Assembly: GCF_003254295.1 (NCBI RefSeq)
Contig: NZ_QKZO01000011.1
Coordinates: forward strand, 62,001 to 126,000
Source: Rhodobacter capsulatus
GTDB lineage: Bacteria > Pseudomonadota > Alphaproteobacteria > Rhodobacterales > Rhodobacteraceae
Length of the DNA: 64,000 bases
Reading direction: 5' to 3'
Within the stretch, counting starts at the first letter, position 1. Every line of letters begins with the position of its first letter. Below are positions 19,304-28,193 of this stretch, piece by piece. The position numbers and the translations under genes were made by a program. A model generated the notes under the pieces. The model was not told where the DNA came from, ran no database searches, and worked only from the letters and a program-made list of their open reading frames with translations.

Positions 19304-22300
19304 ATGGCATCCTTTCAGGCGCGGCAACGCGAACCGCTGCTCGACCAGGACACGCAGGCCGTTCTGGAACGCCGCGGGCGGGAATTGCTGGGCGTGGTCT
19401 TTCTGGCGCTTGCAGTCATGACGACGCTGATGCTGGCCTCCTATTCGCCGGAAGATCCGAGCTGGATGGCGGTCTCGGATGCGCCGGTGCAGAACTGGCT
19501 GGGCCGGATCGGCGCGGGCATCGCCTCGCCGCTCATCGTGATCGTCGGCCGCGGCGCCTGGCTTTTGCCGATCTCGCTGGCGATCTGGGGCGGCCGACAC
19601 ATCCTGCACCGCGGCGAAGAGCGCGTCACCGGCCGGATGGTCTTCCTGCCGATCGCGATTGCAGTGGCGGCGGTCTATGCCGCGCTGCTGGTGCCCGGCG
19701 CCGAATGGGGCCGCGCCTATGGTCTGGGCGGGAATTTCGGCGACATGATCGCCGGATCGCTTTTGGGGCTGTCGCCAGTCGAGGGCTCGATCGGGCTGAA
19801 GCTGATGACCGTGGTGATGGCGGTGCTGACGCTTCTGATCACGCTGTTCGTCACCGGCTTCGACCGTCTGGAACTGGGCGCGCTGACCCGGTTCCTGATG
19901 CTCGGCACGGTGGCCAGCTATGCCGCGGCGATGACGGCGCTGGGCAAGGGCGCGTCGGCCTCGGTGCGGATGGCGCGCGAGGCGGCCGAGCTGGCGCGCG
20001 AACGTCGGGCCCAGGCGGCGGCGCTGGCGCAGCAGCAGGCGGCCTGGCAGGCGCAGCAGGGCTGGCAGACGGGCGCGCAATATGCGCAGCCGCAACGCTC
20101 CGATATCGTGCGGGCGGCCGTGGCCTCGCGGGTGCGCCGTCCGGTCGAGCCGGAACCGGCCTATGCCCCCTATGAAATCTATGACGCTCCCGAGGCCGAA
20201 CTGGTCGAGCCGGTGCAGGCCTGGCCGATGCCCGAGTCCGAGGCGCCGTCCGAAGACCGGATCAAGGCGCGCATTCAGCATGCGGTGAAGACCCGGGCTC
20301 CCGCGCCGGTTCCTGTCGCCGCGCCGGTCGCCGCGCCGCAGATGCGCGTCGAACCCGAGCTTTATGCCCCGCGTGTCCAGGTCCAGCCCGCGCCGCAGCC
20401 CGAAGCCCCGGCCTCGGTTCTGGCGGCGGTTTCGGCGCGGCTTGCCCGCGGCCCGAAGACCCCGGCCGCGCCGCTCAAGCGTGTCGAGCCGCCGCTGCAG
20501 GCGCGTCCGCGCTACATGCCCGGCACGGCCCCCGCCGCGCCCGCCGTTGCGGCGCCGATGATGGCCGCGCCCGCGGTGACGGCCCCGCCGATGCCCGCGC
20601 CGCAGGAGCCGGACTGGTCGCAGCCGATGTCCGTGGCGCGTCAGGTCGAGGAGGCCCCGGCCGAGGACAGCTGGGAAGAAGAAGCCTTCGAGCGCAATGT
20701 CTTCTCTGATCTGGGCGAGGATCTGCCGCCGCCCGCGCCGATGCCGAAGATTTCGGCGCTGCGCGCGACCGTGGCCCCGCCCGCGCCCGAACGCCGCGTG
20801 GTGGCGCCCATGCGCAAGCCGGTGGCGCCCTCGAAACAGGCGATCGCCGAGGAACAGCCTGCCCTGCGCTTCGAGACGCCGGACAAGCCCGCCTATGAGG
20901 TGCCGCCGCTCAGCCTTCTGACCAATCCGGGCACGATCCAGCGGCACCAGCTTTCGGATGAGGCGCTGGAGGAAAACGCCCGCATGCTGGAAAGCGTGCT
21001 GGATGATTATGGCGTCAAGGGCGAGATCGTCTCGGTCCGGCCGGGTCCGGTTGTCACGATGTACGAGCTGGAACCGGCGCCGGGGCTGAAAGCCAGCCGG
21101 GTGATCGGTCTGGCCGATGACATCGCGCGCTCGATGTCGGCGCTCTCGGCGCGGGTCTCGACCGTGCCGGGCCGTTCGGTGATCGGGATCGAATTGCCCA
21201 ATGCGCATCGCGAAAAGGTGGTGCTGCGCGAGATCCTTTCGGCGCGCGATTTCGGCGACAGCAACATGCGGCTGCCGCTGGCCTTGGGCAAGGACATCGC
21301 CGGTGAGGCCGTGGTGGCGAACCTGGCGAAGATGCCCCACCTGCTGATTGCGGGGACGACGGGCTCGGGGAAATCGGTGGCGATCAACACGATGATCCTG
21401 TCGCTGCTCTACAAGCTCTCACCCGAGGAATGCCGGTTGATCATGATCGACCCGAAGATGCTGGAACTGTCGGTCTATGACGGCATCCCGCATCTGCTCT
21501 CCCCGGTCGTCACCGACCCGAAAAAGGCGGTCGTGGCGCTGAAATGGGTCGTCGGCGAGATGGAAGAGCGCTATCGCCGCATGTCGAAGATGGGCGTGCG
21601 CAACATCGAGGGCTACAACGGCCGTGTCCGCGAGGCGATGGACCGCGGCGAGATGTTCAAGCGCACCGTGCAGACCGGCTTTGACGAGGACACCGGCGAG
21701 CCGGTCTTCGAGACCGAGGAATTCCAGCCCCGGCCCTTCCCCTATATCGTCGTCATCGTCGACGAGATGGCCGATCTGATGATGGTGGCAGGCAAGGAGA
21801 TCGAGGCCTGTATTCAACGGCTTGCGCAGATGGCGCGGGCCTCTGGCATCCACCTGATCATGGCGACGCAGCGGCCCTCGGTCGATGTCATCACCGGCAC
21901 GATCAAGGCGAACTTCCCGACCCGGATTTCCTTCCAGGTCACCTCGAAGATCGACAGCCGCACCATTCTGGGCGAGCAGGGGGCCGAGCAGCTTCTGGGC
22001 ATGGGCGACATGCTTTACATGGGCAATGGCGCGCGCATCACCCGGATCCACGGGCCCTTTGTCAGCGACGAGGAAGTCGAGGAAATCGTCAGCCATCTGA
22101 AAAGCTTCGGGCCGCCCGAATACATGTCGGGCGTGGTCGAGGGGCCGGACGAGGAAGCGGCCTCGGATATCGACGCGGTGCTGGGTCTGGGCAACAGCGG
22201 CAACGATGCCGAGGATGCGCTTTACGATACCGCGGTGGCGATCGTGATCAAGGATCGCAAATGCTCGACCTCCTATATCCAGCGCAAGCTGGGCATCGGC

Positions 22301-22402
22301 TACAACAAGGCGGCGCGGCTTGTGGAACAGATGGAGGAGCAGGGCGTGGTGACGCCCGCCAACCATGTGGGCAAGCGCGAAATTCTGGTGCCCGAACAAT
22401 AA
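19304..22402 (+). CDS. ftsK: DNA translocase FtsK
   Basis: This 1032-residue divisome protein pumps DNA at the septum and activates dimer resolution. The N-terminal 200 residues hold about four membrane segments. Residues roughly 200-560 form a Pro/Ala/Glu-rich linker. The motor has Walker [13 protein letters not shown] near residue 685 and Walker [13 protein letters not shown] near residue 812. A C-terminal winged-helix gamma domain ([22 protein letters not shown]) recognises polar DNA sequences. The start follows AAGGAGG, 12 nt after the aminotransferase gene, so the two may be co-transcribed. A strong terminator follows. Confidence 0.96.
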   Translation: MASFQARQREPLLDQDTQAVLERRGRELLGVVFLALAVMTTLMLASYSPEDPSWMAVSDAPVQNWLGRIGAGIASPLIVIVGRGAWLLPISLAIWGGRHILHRGEERVTGRMVFLPIAIAVAAVYAALLVPGAEWGRAYGLGGNFGDMIAGSLLGLSPVEGSIGLKLMTVVMAVLTLLITLFVTGFDRLELGALTRFLMLGTVASYAAAMTALGKGASASVRMAREAAELARERRAQAAALAQQQAAWQAQQGWQTGAQYAQPQRSDIVRAAVASRVRRPVEPEPAYAPYEIYDAPEAELVEPVQAWPMPESEAPSEDRIKARIQHAVKTRAPAPVPVAAPVAAPQMRVEPELYAPRVQVQPAPQPEAPASVLAAVSARLARGPKTPAAPLKRVEPPLQARPRYMPGTAPAAPAVAAPMMAAPAVTAPPMPAPQEPDWSQPMSVARQVEEAPAEDSWEEEAFERNVFSDLGEDLPPPAPMPKISALRATVAPPAPERRVVAPMRKPVAPSKQAIAEEQPALRFETPDKPAYEVPPLSLLTNPGTIQRHQLSDEALEENARMLESVLDDYGVKGEIVSVRPGPVVTMYELEPAPGLKASRVIGLADDIARSMSALSARVSTVPGRSVIGIELPNAHREKVVLREILSARDFGDSNMRLPLALGKDIAGEAVVANLAKMPHLLIAGTTGSGKSVAINTMILSLLYKLSPEECRLIMIDPKMLELSVYDGIPHLLSPVVTDPKKAVVALKWVVGEMEERYRRMSKMGVRNIEGYNGRVREAMDRGEMFKRTVQTGFDEDTGEPVFETEEFQPRPFPYIVVIVDEMADLMMVAGKEIEACIQRLAQMARASGIHLIMATQRPSVDVITGTIKANFPTRISFQVTSKIDSRTILGEQGAEQLLGMGDMLYMGNGARITRIHGPFVSDEEVEEIVSHLKSFGPPEYMSGVVEGPDEEAASDIDAVLGLGNSGNDAEDALYDTAVAIVIKDRKCSTSYIQRKLGIGYNKAARLVEQMEEQGVVTPANHVGKREILVPEQ

Positions 22403-22423
22403 GGGCGCAGGAACGTGATCCCG

Positions 22424-22461
22424 GCCCCGCGCGATGTGACCCGCGCGGGGCTTTTTCTTTT
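22424..22461 (+). terminator. Rho-independent terminator after ftsK
   Basis: GCCCCGCGCG and CGCGCGGGGC pair perfectly around a short loop and are followed by TTTTTCTTTT. It ends the aminotransferase-ftsK transcript 25 nt before lolA. Confidence 0.9.
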
Positions 22462-22485
22462 CCCGATCTGGATTAAATTGATCGC

Positions 22486-23097
22486 ATGACCCTGACGCGT
22501 TTCGCCCCCGTGGCCGCCCTCCTGCCCGTTCTGATGCTGGCCCTTGCCGCCCCGGCCTGGGCGGAGAAGATCCCTTTGGCCCAGCTTTCGGCCTATCTGA
22601 ACGGGCTGACGACGGCCGAGGCGGCTTTCACCCAGGTGAATGCCGACGGCTCGAAATCGACCGGCAAGCTTTACCTCAAGCGGCCCGGGCGGATGCGGTT
22701 CGAATACACGGATGACAAGACGCTGGTGCTGGCCTCGGGCGGGCAGGTGGCGATCTTCGATCCGAAGTCGAACCAGATTGCCGAGCAATATCCGCTCAAG
22801 CGCACGCCGTTGAACCTGATCCTGGCCGACCGGATCGATCTTGCCCAGGCGCGGATGGTGGTCGGCCACGAGGCGGAGGGGGCGAATACCGCCGTGGTGG
22901 CGCAGGATCCGCAAAACCCGGAATACGGCACGATCCGGCTGGTGTTTTCGGCCAATCCGGTCACGCTGCGGCGCTGGGTGATCACCGACGATGCCGGGGC
23001 GAAGACGGTGGTGATCCTCGATCAGCTGAAGCCCGGGGTCGATCCGGGCTCGCTGATGTTTTCGATCGTCGCCGAGACCGAGGCCCGCAAGAACTGA
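22486..23097 (+). CDS. lolA: Outer-membrane lipoprotein carrier protein LolA
   Basis: This 203-residue periplasmic chaperone carries lipoproteins from LolCDE to the outer membrane. It has a clear signal peptide (hydrophobic core LLPVLMLALAAPAWA, cleavage after AWA near residue 25), then the LolA beta-barrel core: AAFTQVNADGSKSTGKLYLKRPG, MRFEY and LVLASGGQVAIFDPKSNQ. Length is normal. It lies behind the ftsK terminator, so it needs its own promoter, which I cannot pick out in the 24-nt gap. It converges on the transglycosylase gene with 5 nt between stops. Confidence 0.94.
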   Translation: MTLTRFAPVAALLPVLMLALAAPAWAEKIPLAQLSAYLNGLTTAEAAFTQVNADGSKSTGKLYLKRPGRMRFEYTDDKTLVLASGGQVAIFDPKSNQIAEQYPLKRTPLNLILADRIDLAQARMVVGHEAEGANTAVVAQDPQNPEYGTIRLVFSANPVTLRRWVITDDAGAKTVVILDQLKPGVDPGSLMFSIVAETEARKN

Positions 23098-23102
23098 CCC
23101 TC

Positions 23103-23681
23103 TCAGCCGCCACAGCGGCTGAGTTGGGCGCGATACATCTCGGCGCGGGCGGCGACCTTGTCGGCGACGGCCAGAAGCCAGCCCTTGTCGTTGTAGCTGC
23201 CCTTCGCATAGCCGGTGCGGCCCTCGTGATAGGCGAGATACTGGTCCCGGGCGTTCCATTTCGAAATCCCGAGCCGGTCGGCCGAGCCGTCCATGTACCA
23301 GCCCATGAAATCGGTGGCGTCGGAGATCCGGGTCCGTTTCGCGCCCCAGGAATTGGTGTCGCGCCTGTAGTCTTCCCAGGTCGAATCAAGCGCCTGGCTG
23401 AAGCCATAGGCCGAGCTTTGCCGCCCGATCGGGATCACCCCCAGCGCGTAGCGATGCGGGGTCTTGGCATTGGGGATGAACTTGGATTCCTGATGGATCG
23501 TCGCCATCTGCACATGCACCGGCACCCCCCAGCGCTTTTCCGCGCGACGCATCGCCTTGAAATAGGCGGGCTTTTCGCGCGCCAGCAGGCAGGCGTTGTC
23601 AAGATTGCGCGGCGCTTTTCCGCCGCCGCCGCCACAGGAGGCGACGGCCACGAGAACGGCCAACATAAGGAATTTTTTCAT
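23103..23681 (-). CDS. Lytic transglycosylase (SLT-domain) lipoprotein
   Basis: The 192-residue protein has a lipoprotein signal (hydrophobic run, then lipobox VASC at residues 13-16) followed by a Gly-rich linker. The SLT fold has the likely catalytic Glu in MATIHQESKF near residue 65, then GVIPIGRQSSAYGFSQAL and YLAYHEGRTGY. It would cleave peptidoglycan from the inner face of the outer membrane. It has its own upstream region of about 190 nt shared with hspQ on the other strand. Confidence 0.88.
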   Translation of the reverse strand: MKKFLMLAVLVAVASCGGGGGKAPRNLDNACLLAREKPAYFKAMRRAEKRWGVPVHVQMATIHQESKFIPNAKTPHRYALGVIPIGRQSSAYGFSQALDSTWEDYRRDTNSWGAKRTRISDATDFMGWYMDGSADRLGISKWNARDQYLAYHEGRTGYAKGSYNDKGWLLAVADKVAARAEMYRAQLSRCGG

Positions 23682-23869
23682 GTCTGCTCTGCCCGCTCGG
23701 CTTTGTTTTGCGACAGTTTAGGGAATTTCGCCCCGCAACGAAAGCAAAACCGTGTCGCGAAGCCGTGAGCACTGTTGGGCGCGAGTCCACAGATTGTTTC
23801 CGCGCCCCGGGCGGGGCGGTGATGGACAGGAAACGCCGGAAGGTTTAAAAATGATGATCGGGGGTTACC

Positions 23870-24196
23870 ATGCAGACGACGCTTGCCAAATATCACATCG
23901 GTCAGATCGTCCGACATCGCAAACACCCGTTCCGCGGGGTTGTCTTCGACGTGGATGCGATGTTTTCCAACACCGACGCCTGGTACGAGGCGATCCCGGA
24001 AGAGAGCCGCCCCGCCAAGGATCAGCCCTTTTATCATCTGCTGGCCGAAAACGATCAGACCTATTACGTCGCCTATGTGTCGGAACAGAACCTTCTGCCC
24101 GACAATTCCGGCGAGCCGATCGACCACCCCGATCTGAGCGACCTGTTCGGGGATTTCGAAGACGGGCGTTACCCGTTGCAGTTCCAGCTCAACTGA
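23870..24196 (+). CDS. hspQ: Heat-shock protein HspQ (YccV/hemimethylated-DNA-binding fold)
   Basis: The 108-residue protein matches HspQ: KYHIGQIVRHRKHPFRGVVFDVDAMFSNTDAWY, then QPFYHLLAENDQTYYVAYVSEQNLLPD. E. coli HspQ is a Lon-specificity factor and binds a small SH3-like fold; the same domain was earlier described as binding hemimethylated DNA. I see no clear heat-shock promoter. The 3-prime end overlaps the convergent anti-sigma kinase gene by 8 nt. Confidence 0.92.
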   Translation: MQTTLAKYHIGQIVRHRKHPFRGVVFDVDAMFSNTDAWYEAIPEESRPAKDQPFYHLLAENDQTYYVAYVSEQNLLPDNSGEPIDHPDLSDLFGDFEDGRYPLQFQLN

Positions 24197-24680
24197 TCGA
24201 ACCCGGTTTCAACGGCAGCCGGAACGCCAGCAGGTTGCGGCCGTTTTCGCGGTGATAGCCCAGCTCCTCGACCAGATCGCGGATCAGGAACCAGCCGAAG
24301 CCGCCTTCGGGCAGGGTATCGGGCGCGGGGCGCAGCGAATCGTCGATGCCGAGGTCAAGGCAGGAATGCGGCAGTTCCACCCCGTCATCGCTGATCGAGC
24401 AGCTCAGCCCGCGGTGATCGCGCACCAGCGACAGCGTGATCGTGCCATTCCCGGTGTCGCCATAGCCATGTTCGACGATGTTGTTCAGCACTTCGGCCAG
24501 AACCAGCTCCAGCGTGCCGGCCTCGTCTTGCGACAATTGCCGCAGGAACCGGGCCAGCGCGGTGCGCAGGGCGAAACGGACCGAAAGCGGATCGGCCGCG
24601 AAGGAATGGTGAAAGATCTTCGGCTCGGGCCTTGGCGCCTCGGTCGGGCTGCGGCCTGGTTGGGGACGATCAGCCAACAT
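24189..24680 (-). CDS. RsbW-like anti-sigma factor / serine kinase (HATPase)
   Basis: The 163-residue GHKL ATPase has the N box LVLAEVLNNIVEHGYG near residues 62-77, the G1 box ISDDGVELP and a G2-like GGFGWFLIRDLVEELGY. Such proteins phosphorylate the STAS antagonist or bind a sigma factor in partner-switching modules. The STAS partner is encoded immediately upstream with an 11-nt overlap. The start is set at MLADRPQ; a longer frame upstream would extend further into the STAS gene. No PP2C phosphatase or sigma gene is visible nearby. Confidence 0.87.
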   Translation of the reverse strand: MLADRPQPGRSPTEAPRPEPKIFHHSFAADPLSVRFALRTALARFLRQLSQDEAGTLELVLAEVLNNIVEHGYGDTGNGTITLSLVRDHRGLSCSISDDGVELPHSCLDLGIDDSLRPAPDTLPEGGFGWFLIRDLVEELGYHRENGRNLLAFRLPLKPGSIS

Positions 24681-25017
24681 GGCGCAGCCCCGCCCGCAGA
24701 GCCGCCTCGACATCCTCGTGCATGACGAAGACGGTATCCATCCGTGTCAGCCGGAACACCCGTTCGACATTCGCCGTCAGCCCCGCCAACTCCAGCCGCC
24801 GGTCCGGGGTCAGCGATTTCATCACCGCCACCACCGCGCCCAGCCCGGAGCTGTCCAGAAATTCCACCTGCGACATGTCCAGCACCACCCGTCCGCCGGG
24901 TTGGCTGGTCACTTCCCGCATCCGCTCCTTGAACCGGATGGCGATGGCGGCATCGAGACGTTCCTCGTTCACCGAAACGACCAGCGCGCCCCCGCGTGAT
25001 TCCGCATAAAGATTCAT
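24670..25017 (-). CDS. STAS-domain anti-sigma factor antagonist
   Basis: The 115-residue single STAS domain has the phosphorylatable Ser in VEFLDSSGLGAVVA near residues 51-64, and GGRVVLDMS before it. It is the expected partner and substrate of the kinase encoded just downstream, whose start it overlaps. The pair would respond to an unknown stress or cell-surface signal. It is divergent from the fRMsr gene. Confidence 0.9.
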   Translation of the reverse strand: MNLYAESRGGALVVSVNEERLDAAIAIRFKERMREVTSQPGGRVVLDMSQVEFLDSSGLGAVVAVMKSLTPDRRLELAGLTANVERVFRLTRMDTVFVMHEDVEAALRAGLRHVG

Positions 25018-25108
25018 CTTGCCTCTCCGGCCCCGAAAGATTTGGTTCAGACTAAGGGCGAAAGCTTACCAATCCGTATCCGACGGAAAGAATGATGAAG
25101 GAAGACCG

Positions 25109-25564
25109 ATGACCTTTGACCCCGCGGTGCTGGCCCGCACCATCGCCGCCCTGACGGAAGGCGAGACCGACGAGGTGGCGCTGATGGCCACGCTCGCCTG
25201 CGAGATCCACCATGCCGACGACCGCTTCGACTGGACCGGCTTTTACCGCGTCACCGAACCCGGCGTGCTGAAGATCGGGCCGTATCAGGGCGGACACGGA
25301 TGTCTGGTGATCCCGTTCACGCGCGGCGTCTGCGGCGCGGCGGCGCGCGAGGGCCGCACCCGGCTTGTCCCCGATGTCGAGGCCTTTCCGGGCCATATCG
25401 CCTGTTCCTCCTCGACCCGGTCGGAACTGGTGATCCCGGTCTTCGGCGCGGGCGGGCGGCTCATCGGCGTGCTCGATATCGACAGCGATCAGCCCGACGC
25501 CTTCACCGAGGCCGATGCAAGGGCGCTGGAAGCGATCCTCGCCGATGTCTTCGGCACGCTCTGA
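25109..25564 (+). CDS. Free methionine-(R)-sulfoxide reductase (GAF domain, fRMsr)
   Basis: The 151-residue GAF-domain enzyme reduces free Met-R-sulfoxide. All three functional cysteines of the family are present: HGCLVIP, RGVCGAA and HIACSSSTRSELVIPV. The WTGFYRV and LIGVLDIDSD motifs also match. The start is placed at MTFDPAV after GAAGGAAGACCG; a longer in-frame extension upstream lacks homology. It gives a second route for methionine repair beside the methionine synthase genes of this window. Confidence 0.92.
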   Translation: MTFDPAVLARTIAALTEGETDEVALMATLACEIHHADDRFDWTGFYRVTEPGVLKIGPYQGGHGCLVIPFTRGVCGAAAREGRTRLVPDVEAFPGHIACSSSTRSELVIPVFGAGGRLIGVLDIDSDQPDAFTEADARALEAILADVFGTL

Positions 25565-25602
25565 GGCTTGACGCCGCGGCGCCCCCGCGCCATGCCGGGC
25601 CG

Positions 25603-26256
25603 ATGACCGAGCATGTCTACACGCCCCCGTCCGAGCCGCCGCGCATCCTGCATGCCGACCATGAAATCCTCGTGGTCGACAAGCAATCGGGGCTGCTGTC
25701 GGTGCCGGGCAAGGGCGATCACAAGGCTGATTGCCTGATCGAGCGGCTGAAGGGCGCCTTTCCGCAGGTGCTGCTGGTGCATCGGCTGGATGGCGACACC
25801 TCGGGGGTGATGGTCTTTGCGCTGACCGCGCATGCGCAGCGCCACCTTGGGCTGCAATTCGAGACCCGGCAGACGAAGAAGCACTATCTGGCCCGGCTCT
25901 GGGGGCATCTGGAGCCGAAGGCGGGCCGGGTCGATCTGCCGCTTTGCGTCGATTGGCCGAACCGGCCGAAGCAGCATGTGGATCCCGAGAACGGCAAGCC
26001 CGCGCAGACCGACTGGAAGGTGCTGCGCCACGATCCCGACGGCACGACCCGGGTGCGGCTGACCCCGCTGACCGGGCGCAGCCATCAGCTGCGGGTGCAC
26101 ATGCTGGAACTGGGCCATCCGATCCTCGGCGATCCGTTCTATGCCACCGGCCCCGCGCGCGACTTTCCGCGGCTGATGCTGCATGCCGAAAGCCTGCGCC
26201 TGCGCCATCCCGACGGCGGGCAGTTCATGACCTTCACCGCGCCCTGCCCGTTCTGA
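25603..26256 (+). CDS. RluA-family pseudouridine synthase
   Basis: The 217-residue catalytic domain has the nucleophilic Asp in LLVHRLDGDTSGVMVFAL near residue 64. It also has KKHYLARLWG and the C-terminal LTGRSHQLRVHMLELGHPILGD. There is no S4 domain, which points to the RluA/TruC group that modifies tRNA or 23S rRNA; the exact uridine cannot be assigned. It follows the fRMsr gene by 38 nt. Confidence 0.92.
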   Translation: MTEHVYTPPSEPPRILHADHEILVVDKQSGLLSVPGKGDHKADCLIERLKGAFPQVLLVHRLDGDTSGVMVFALTAHAQRHLGLQFETRQTKKHYLARLWGHLEPKAGRVDLPLCVDWPNRPKQHVDPENGKPAQTDWKVLRHDPDGTTRVRLTPLTGRSHQLRVHMLELGHPILGDPFYATGPARDFPRLMLHAESLRLRHPDGGQFMTFTAPCPF

Positions 26257-26298
26257 ACTCTGCCCGGCCGGGGGCTTCGCGCCCCCGGACCCCCGCGA

Positions 26299-26358
26299 GG
26301 TATTTGGGCCAAGATGAAACGGACCCCGGCGCTGCTTTCACCTTGGCGCAAATATCCC
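26299..26358. repeat. Two inverted copies of a dispersed intergenic repeat
   Basis: GGTATTTGGGCCAAGATGAAA and, facing it, TTTCACCTTGGCGCAAATATCC are copies of one element in opposite orientation, 16 nt apart. GC-rich inverted segments flank each (GGGGGCTTCGCGCCCCC to the left, GCGGGGCAGAGCCCCGC to the right). A third copy lies near 35464. This fills most of the 191-nt gap between the pseudouridine synthase and the NYN gene and may act as a bidirectional terminator. Confidence 0.75.
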
Positions 26359-26399
26359 GGGGTGCGGGGCAGAGCCCCGCTCCGCCCGCCGAAACGAAA

Positions 26400-26426
26400 A
26401 AGACGGCGGGAGTGGACCGCCGTCTT
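26400..26426 (-). terminator. Rho-independent terminator of the NYN-domain gene
   Basis: AAGACGGCGG and CCGCCGTCTT pair over 10 bp around a 7-nt loop. On the minus strand the stem is followed by TTTTTCGTTT, as expected for a terminator of the leftward gene ending at 26448. Confidence 0.85.
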
Positions 26427-26447
26427 CTCCTGTCCTGCCGTGAGCGG

Positions 26448-27029
26448 TCAGGTGTCCGAGCTGTCCGCCGAGGGGGCGGGCGGCGCGATCTCGCGCGGTT
26501 CGCGCGGCGGGCGGCCGATCACTTCGCGCAGCGCGTCGAGTTCGATGAAATTGTCGGCCTGACGGCGCAGCTCGTCGGCGATCATCGGCGGCTGGCTGCG
26601 GATCGTCGAGACGACCGAGACCCGCACGCCCATCCGCTGCAGCGCCTCGACCAGCGGCCGGAAATCGCCATCGCCCGAGAACAGCACCGCATGGTCGAGC
26701 CGCGGCGCGAGTTCCATCGCGTTCACCGCCAGTTCGATGTCCATGTTGCCCTTGACCTTACGCCGCCCCATCGAGTCGGTGTATTCCTTGGCGGGCTTCG
26801 TCACCATCGCGTAACCGTTGTAGTGCAGCCAGTCGACCAGCGGCCGGATCGGCGAGTATTCCTCGTTCTCCAGCAGCGCCGTATAGTAGAAGGCCCGCAC
26901 CAGCTTGCCCCGACGTTCGAATTCCTGACGGAGCAGCTTGTAGTCGATGTCGAAGCCGAGCGCCTTTGCAGCCGCATAGAGGTTGGACCCGTCGATGAAA
27001 AGGGCCAGCCTTTCGTCCTTGTAAAACAT
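26448..27029 (-). CDS. NYN/PIN-like domain protein (DUF88, LabA-like)
   Basis: The 193-residue protein has the acidic residues of the PIN-like NYN nuclease fold: ALFIDGSNLY at the start, KGNMDIELAVNAM in the middle and AVLFSGDGDFRPLVEAL near residue 120. These would bind divalent metal for RNA cleavage. The last 20 residues are Pro-rich and probably disordered. The start MFYKDE follows AAGGA by 8 nt. Target RNA is unknown. It is divergent from folK, with an unusually AT-rich gap. Confidence 0.88.
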   Translation of the reverse strand: MFYKDERLALFIDGSNLYAAAKALGFDIDYKLLRQEFERRGKLVRAFYYTALLENEEYSPIRPLVDWLHYNGYAMVTKPAKEYTDSMGRRKVKGNMDIELAVNAMELAPRLDHAVLFSGDGDFRPLVEALQRMGVRVSVVSTIRSQPPMIADELRRQADNFIELDALREVIGRPPREPREIAPPAPSADSSDT

Positions 27030-27125
27030 TATAAGTCCTTTCGTCGTGGCCCCGCGGTGTGGCGTCCGGAGTGGTTGACGGGGAAAAATTGTTCTACCCA
27101 ATACGCCGCGAGAACCAGTTCAGCA

Positions 27126-27761
27126 GTGCTTTCTACCAAGCGCCGGGAGGTCGAGATATCTGTCTTTAAAGATAATAGCACATTTTTTGTTGCGCTAGGG
27201 GCGAATCTTGCAACTGAGGCGGGTAAACCCCCTCAATCTCTGGTTGCGGCCCTGAAAATGCTGCCCGAGGAGGGGATTCGGCTGCGCGCGCTCAGCCGAT
27301 TCTGGCGATCTCCGGCTTTTCCGGCCGGGGCGGGGCCGGATTATGTCAATGCCTGTGCCGTGATGTCCGCCGCGTTGACGCCCGAAGCGGTGCTTGCGGC
27401 GCTGCATCGAATCGAGGCGCGGCTGGGGCGCCGACGCGGGGCGCGCTGGGAATCGCGCGGGATCGACCTTGATCTGCTGGCCTGGGGCGGGGCGATCCGG
27501 CCCGATGCGGCGACCGAGGCGCTTTGGCGCGGCCTGCCGCTGGAGGCGCAGATGCAGCGCGCGCCCGAGACGCTGATCCTGCCGCATCCGCGTCTGGCCG
27601 ACCGGGCCTTCGTGCTGATTCCCCTTGCCGAGATCGCGCCCTTGTGGCGTCATCCGGTCACCGGAAAGACGGTCGGCGAAATGCTTGCGGACCTTGACGC
27701 GGCCGAAAAAGCGGCGCTGGTCCCGTTTTCTGTTCCTTTCGACGGGCAGGGCCGCTTGTAA
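27126..27761 (+). CDS. folK: HPPK, 6-hydroxymethyl-dihydropterin pyrophosphokinase
   Basis: This folate-pathway enzyme transfers pyrophosphate from ATP to 6-hydroxymethyl-7,8-dihydropterin. The protein (about 211 residues) has FFVALGANL, LRALSRFWRSPAFPAGAGPDYVNACA, EARLGRRRGARWESRGIDLDLLAWG and LPHPRLADRAFVLIPLAEIAP, the complete family pattern. The start is uncertain: GTG at 27126 is the best canonical codon but has a poor ribosome site. A good GGGAGG further in is not followed by ATG, GTG or TTG in frame. No dihydropteroate synthase gene is adjacent. Confidence 0.88.
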   Translation: MLSTKRREVEISVFKDNSTFFVALGANLATEAGKPPQSLVAALKMLPEEGIRLRALSRFWRSPAFPAGAGPDYVNACAVMSAALTPEAVLAALHRIEARLGRRRGARWESRGIDLDLLAWGGAIRPDAATEALWRGLPLEAQMQRAPETLILPHPRLADRAFVLIPLAEIAPLWRHPVTGKTVGEMLADLDAAEKAALVPFSVPFDGQGRL

Positions 27762-27821
27762 AGGCCCCGGGAAGGGGCTAAGGGAGAGGTTCACACCTCC
27801 CCCTTTGGTCTGGAGTTGCCG

Positions 27822-28175
27822 ATGGCCCGCGTGACGGTTGAAGATTGCGTTGACAAGGTTCCGAACCGCTTCGAGCTGGTGATGCTTGCCGCCCACCGCG
27901 CCCGTGAGGTTGCGGCCGGGGCGCCGATCACCGTCGAGCGTGACAATGACAAGAACCCGGTGGTCGCGCTGCGCGAGATCGCCGAGGAAACCCAGCTGGC
28001 CGATGATCTGCGCGAGCGTCTGATCGAAAGCAACCAGACCCAGATCGAGGTCGACGAGCCCGAGGAAGACGCGATGGCGCTTCTGATGTCGGGCGAGATC
28101 GACCGGCCGCGCGTCGATGACATGGACGAGGAACGCATGCTGCGCGCGCTGATGGATGCGCAGGGTCGCGACTGA
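27822..28175 (+). CDS. rpoZ: RNA polymerase omega subunit
   Basis: The 117-residue protein starts [33 protein letters not shown], the conserved omega N-terminal domain. It ends in an acidic alphaproteobacterial tail. The start has TGGAG 7-8 nt upstream; an ATG-less extension of two codons is ignored. It sits 18 nt before rsh, the usual rpoZ-spoT pairing, which is functionally sensible because omega forms part of a ppGpp site on RNA polymerase. Confidence 0.95.
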   Translation: MARVTVEDCVDKVPNRFELVMLAAHRAREVAAGAPITVERDNDKNPVVALREIAEETQLADDLRERLIESNQTQIEVDEPEEDAMALLMSGEIDRPRVDDMDEERMLRALMDAQGRD

Positions 28176-28193
28176 CAAGGGGTTCGAGCGCGG

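Noticed and set aside
15374-21340. A minus-strand open frame of nearly 2000 codons across the amidase, aminotransferase and ftsK genes
   Set aside because: Only its 3-prime 408 codons (UbiH-like) have family motifs; the rest is Arg/His/Gly-rich antisense of real genes, as is common in GC-rich DNA.
25731-26447. N-terminal extension of FolK through the pseudouridine synthase region
   Set aside because: The frame happens to stay open, but homology starts just before VALGAN and the upstream part is out-of-frame rluA-type sequence and repeat DNA.
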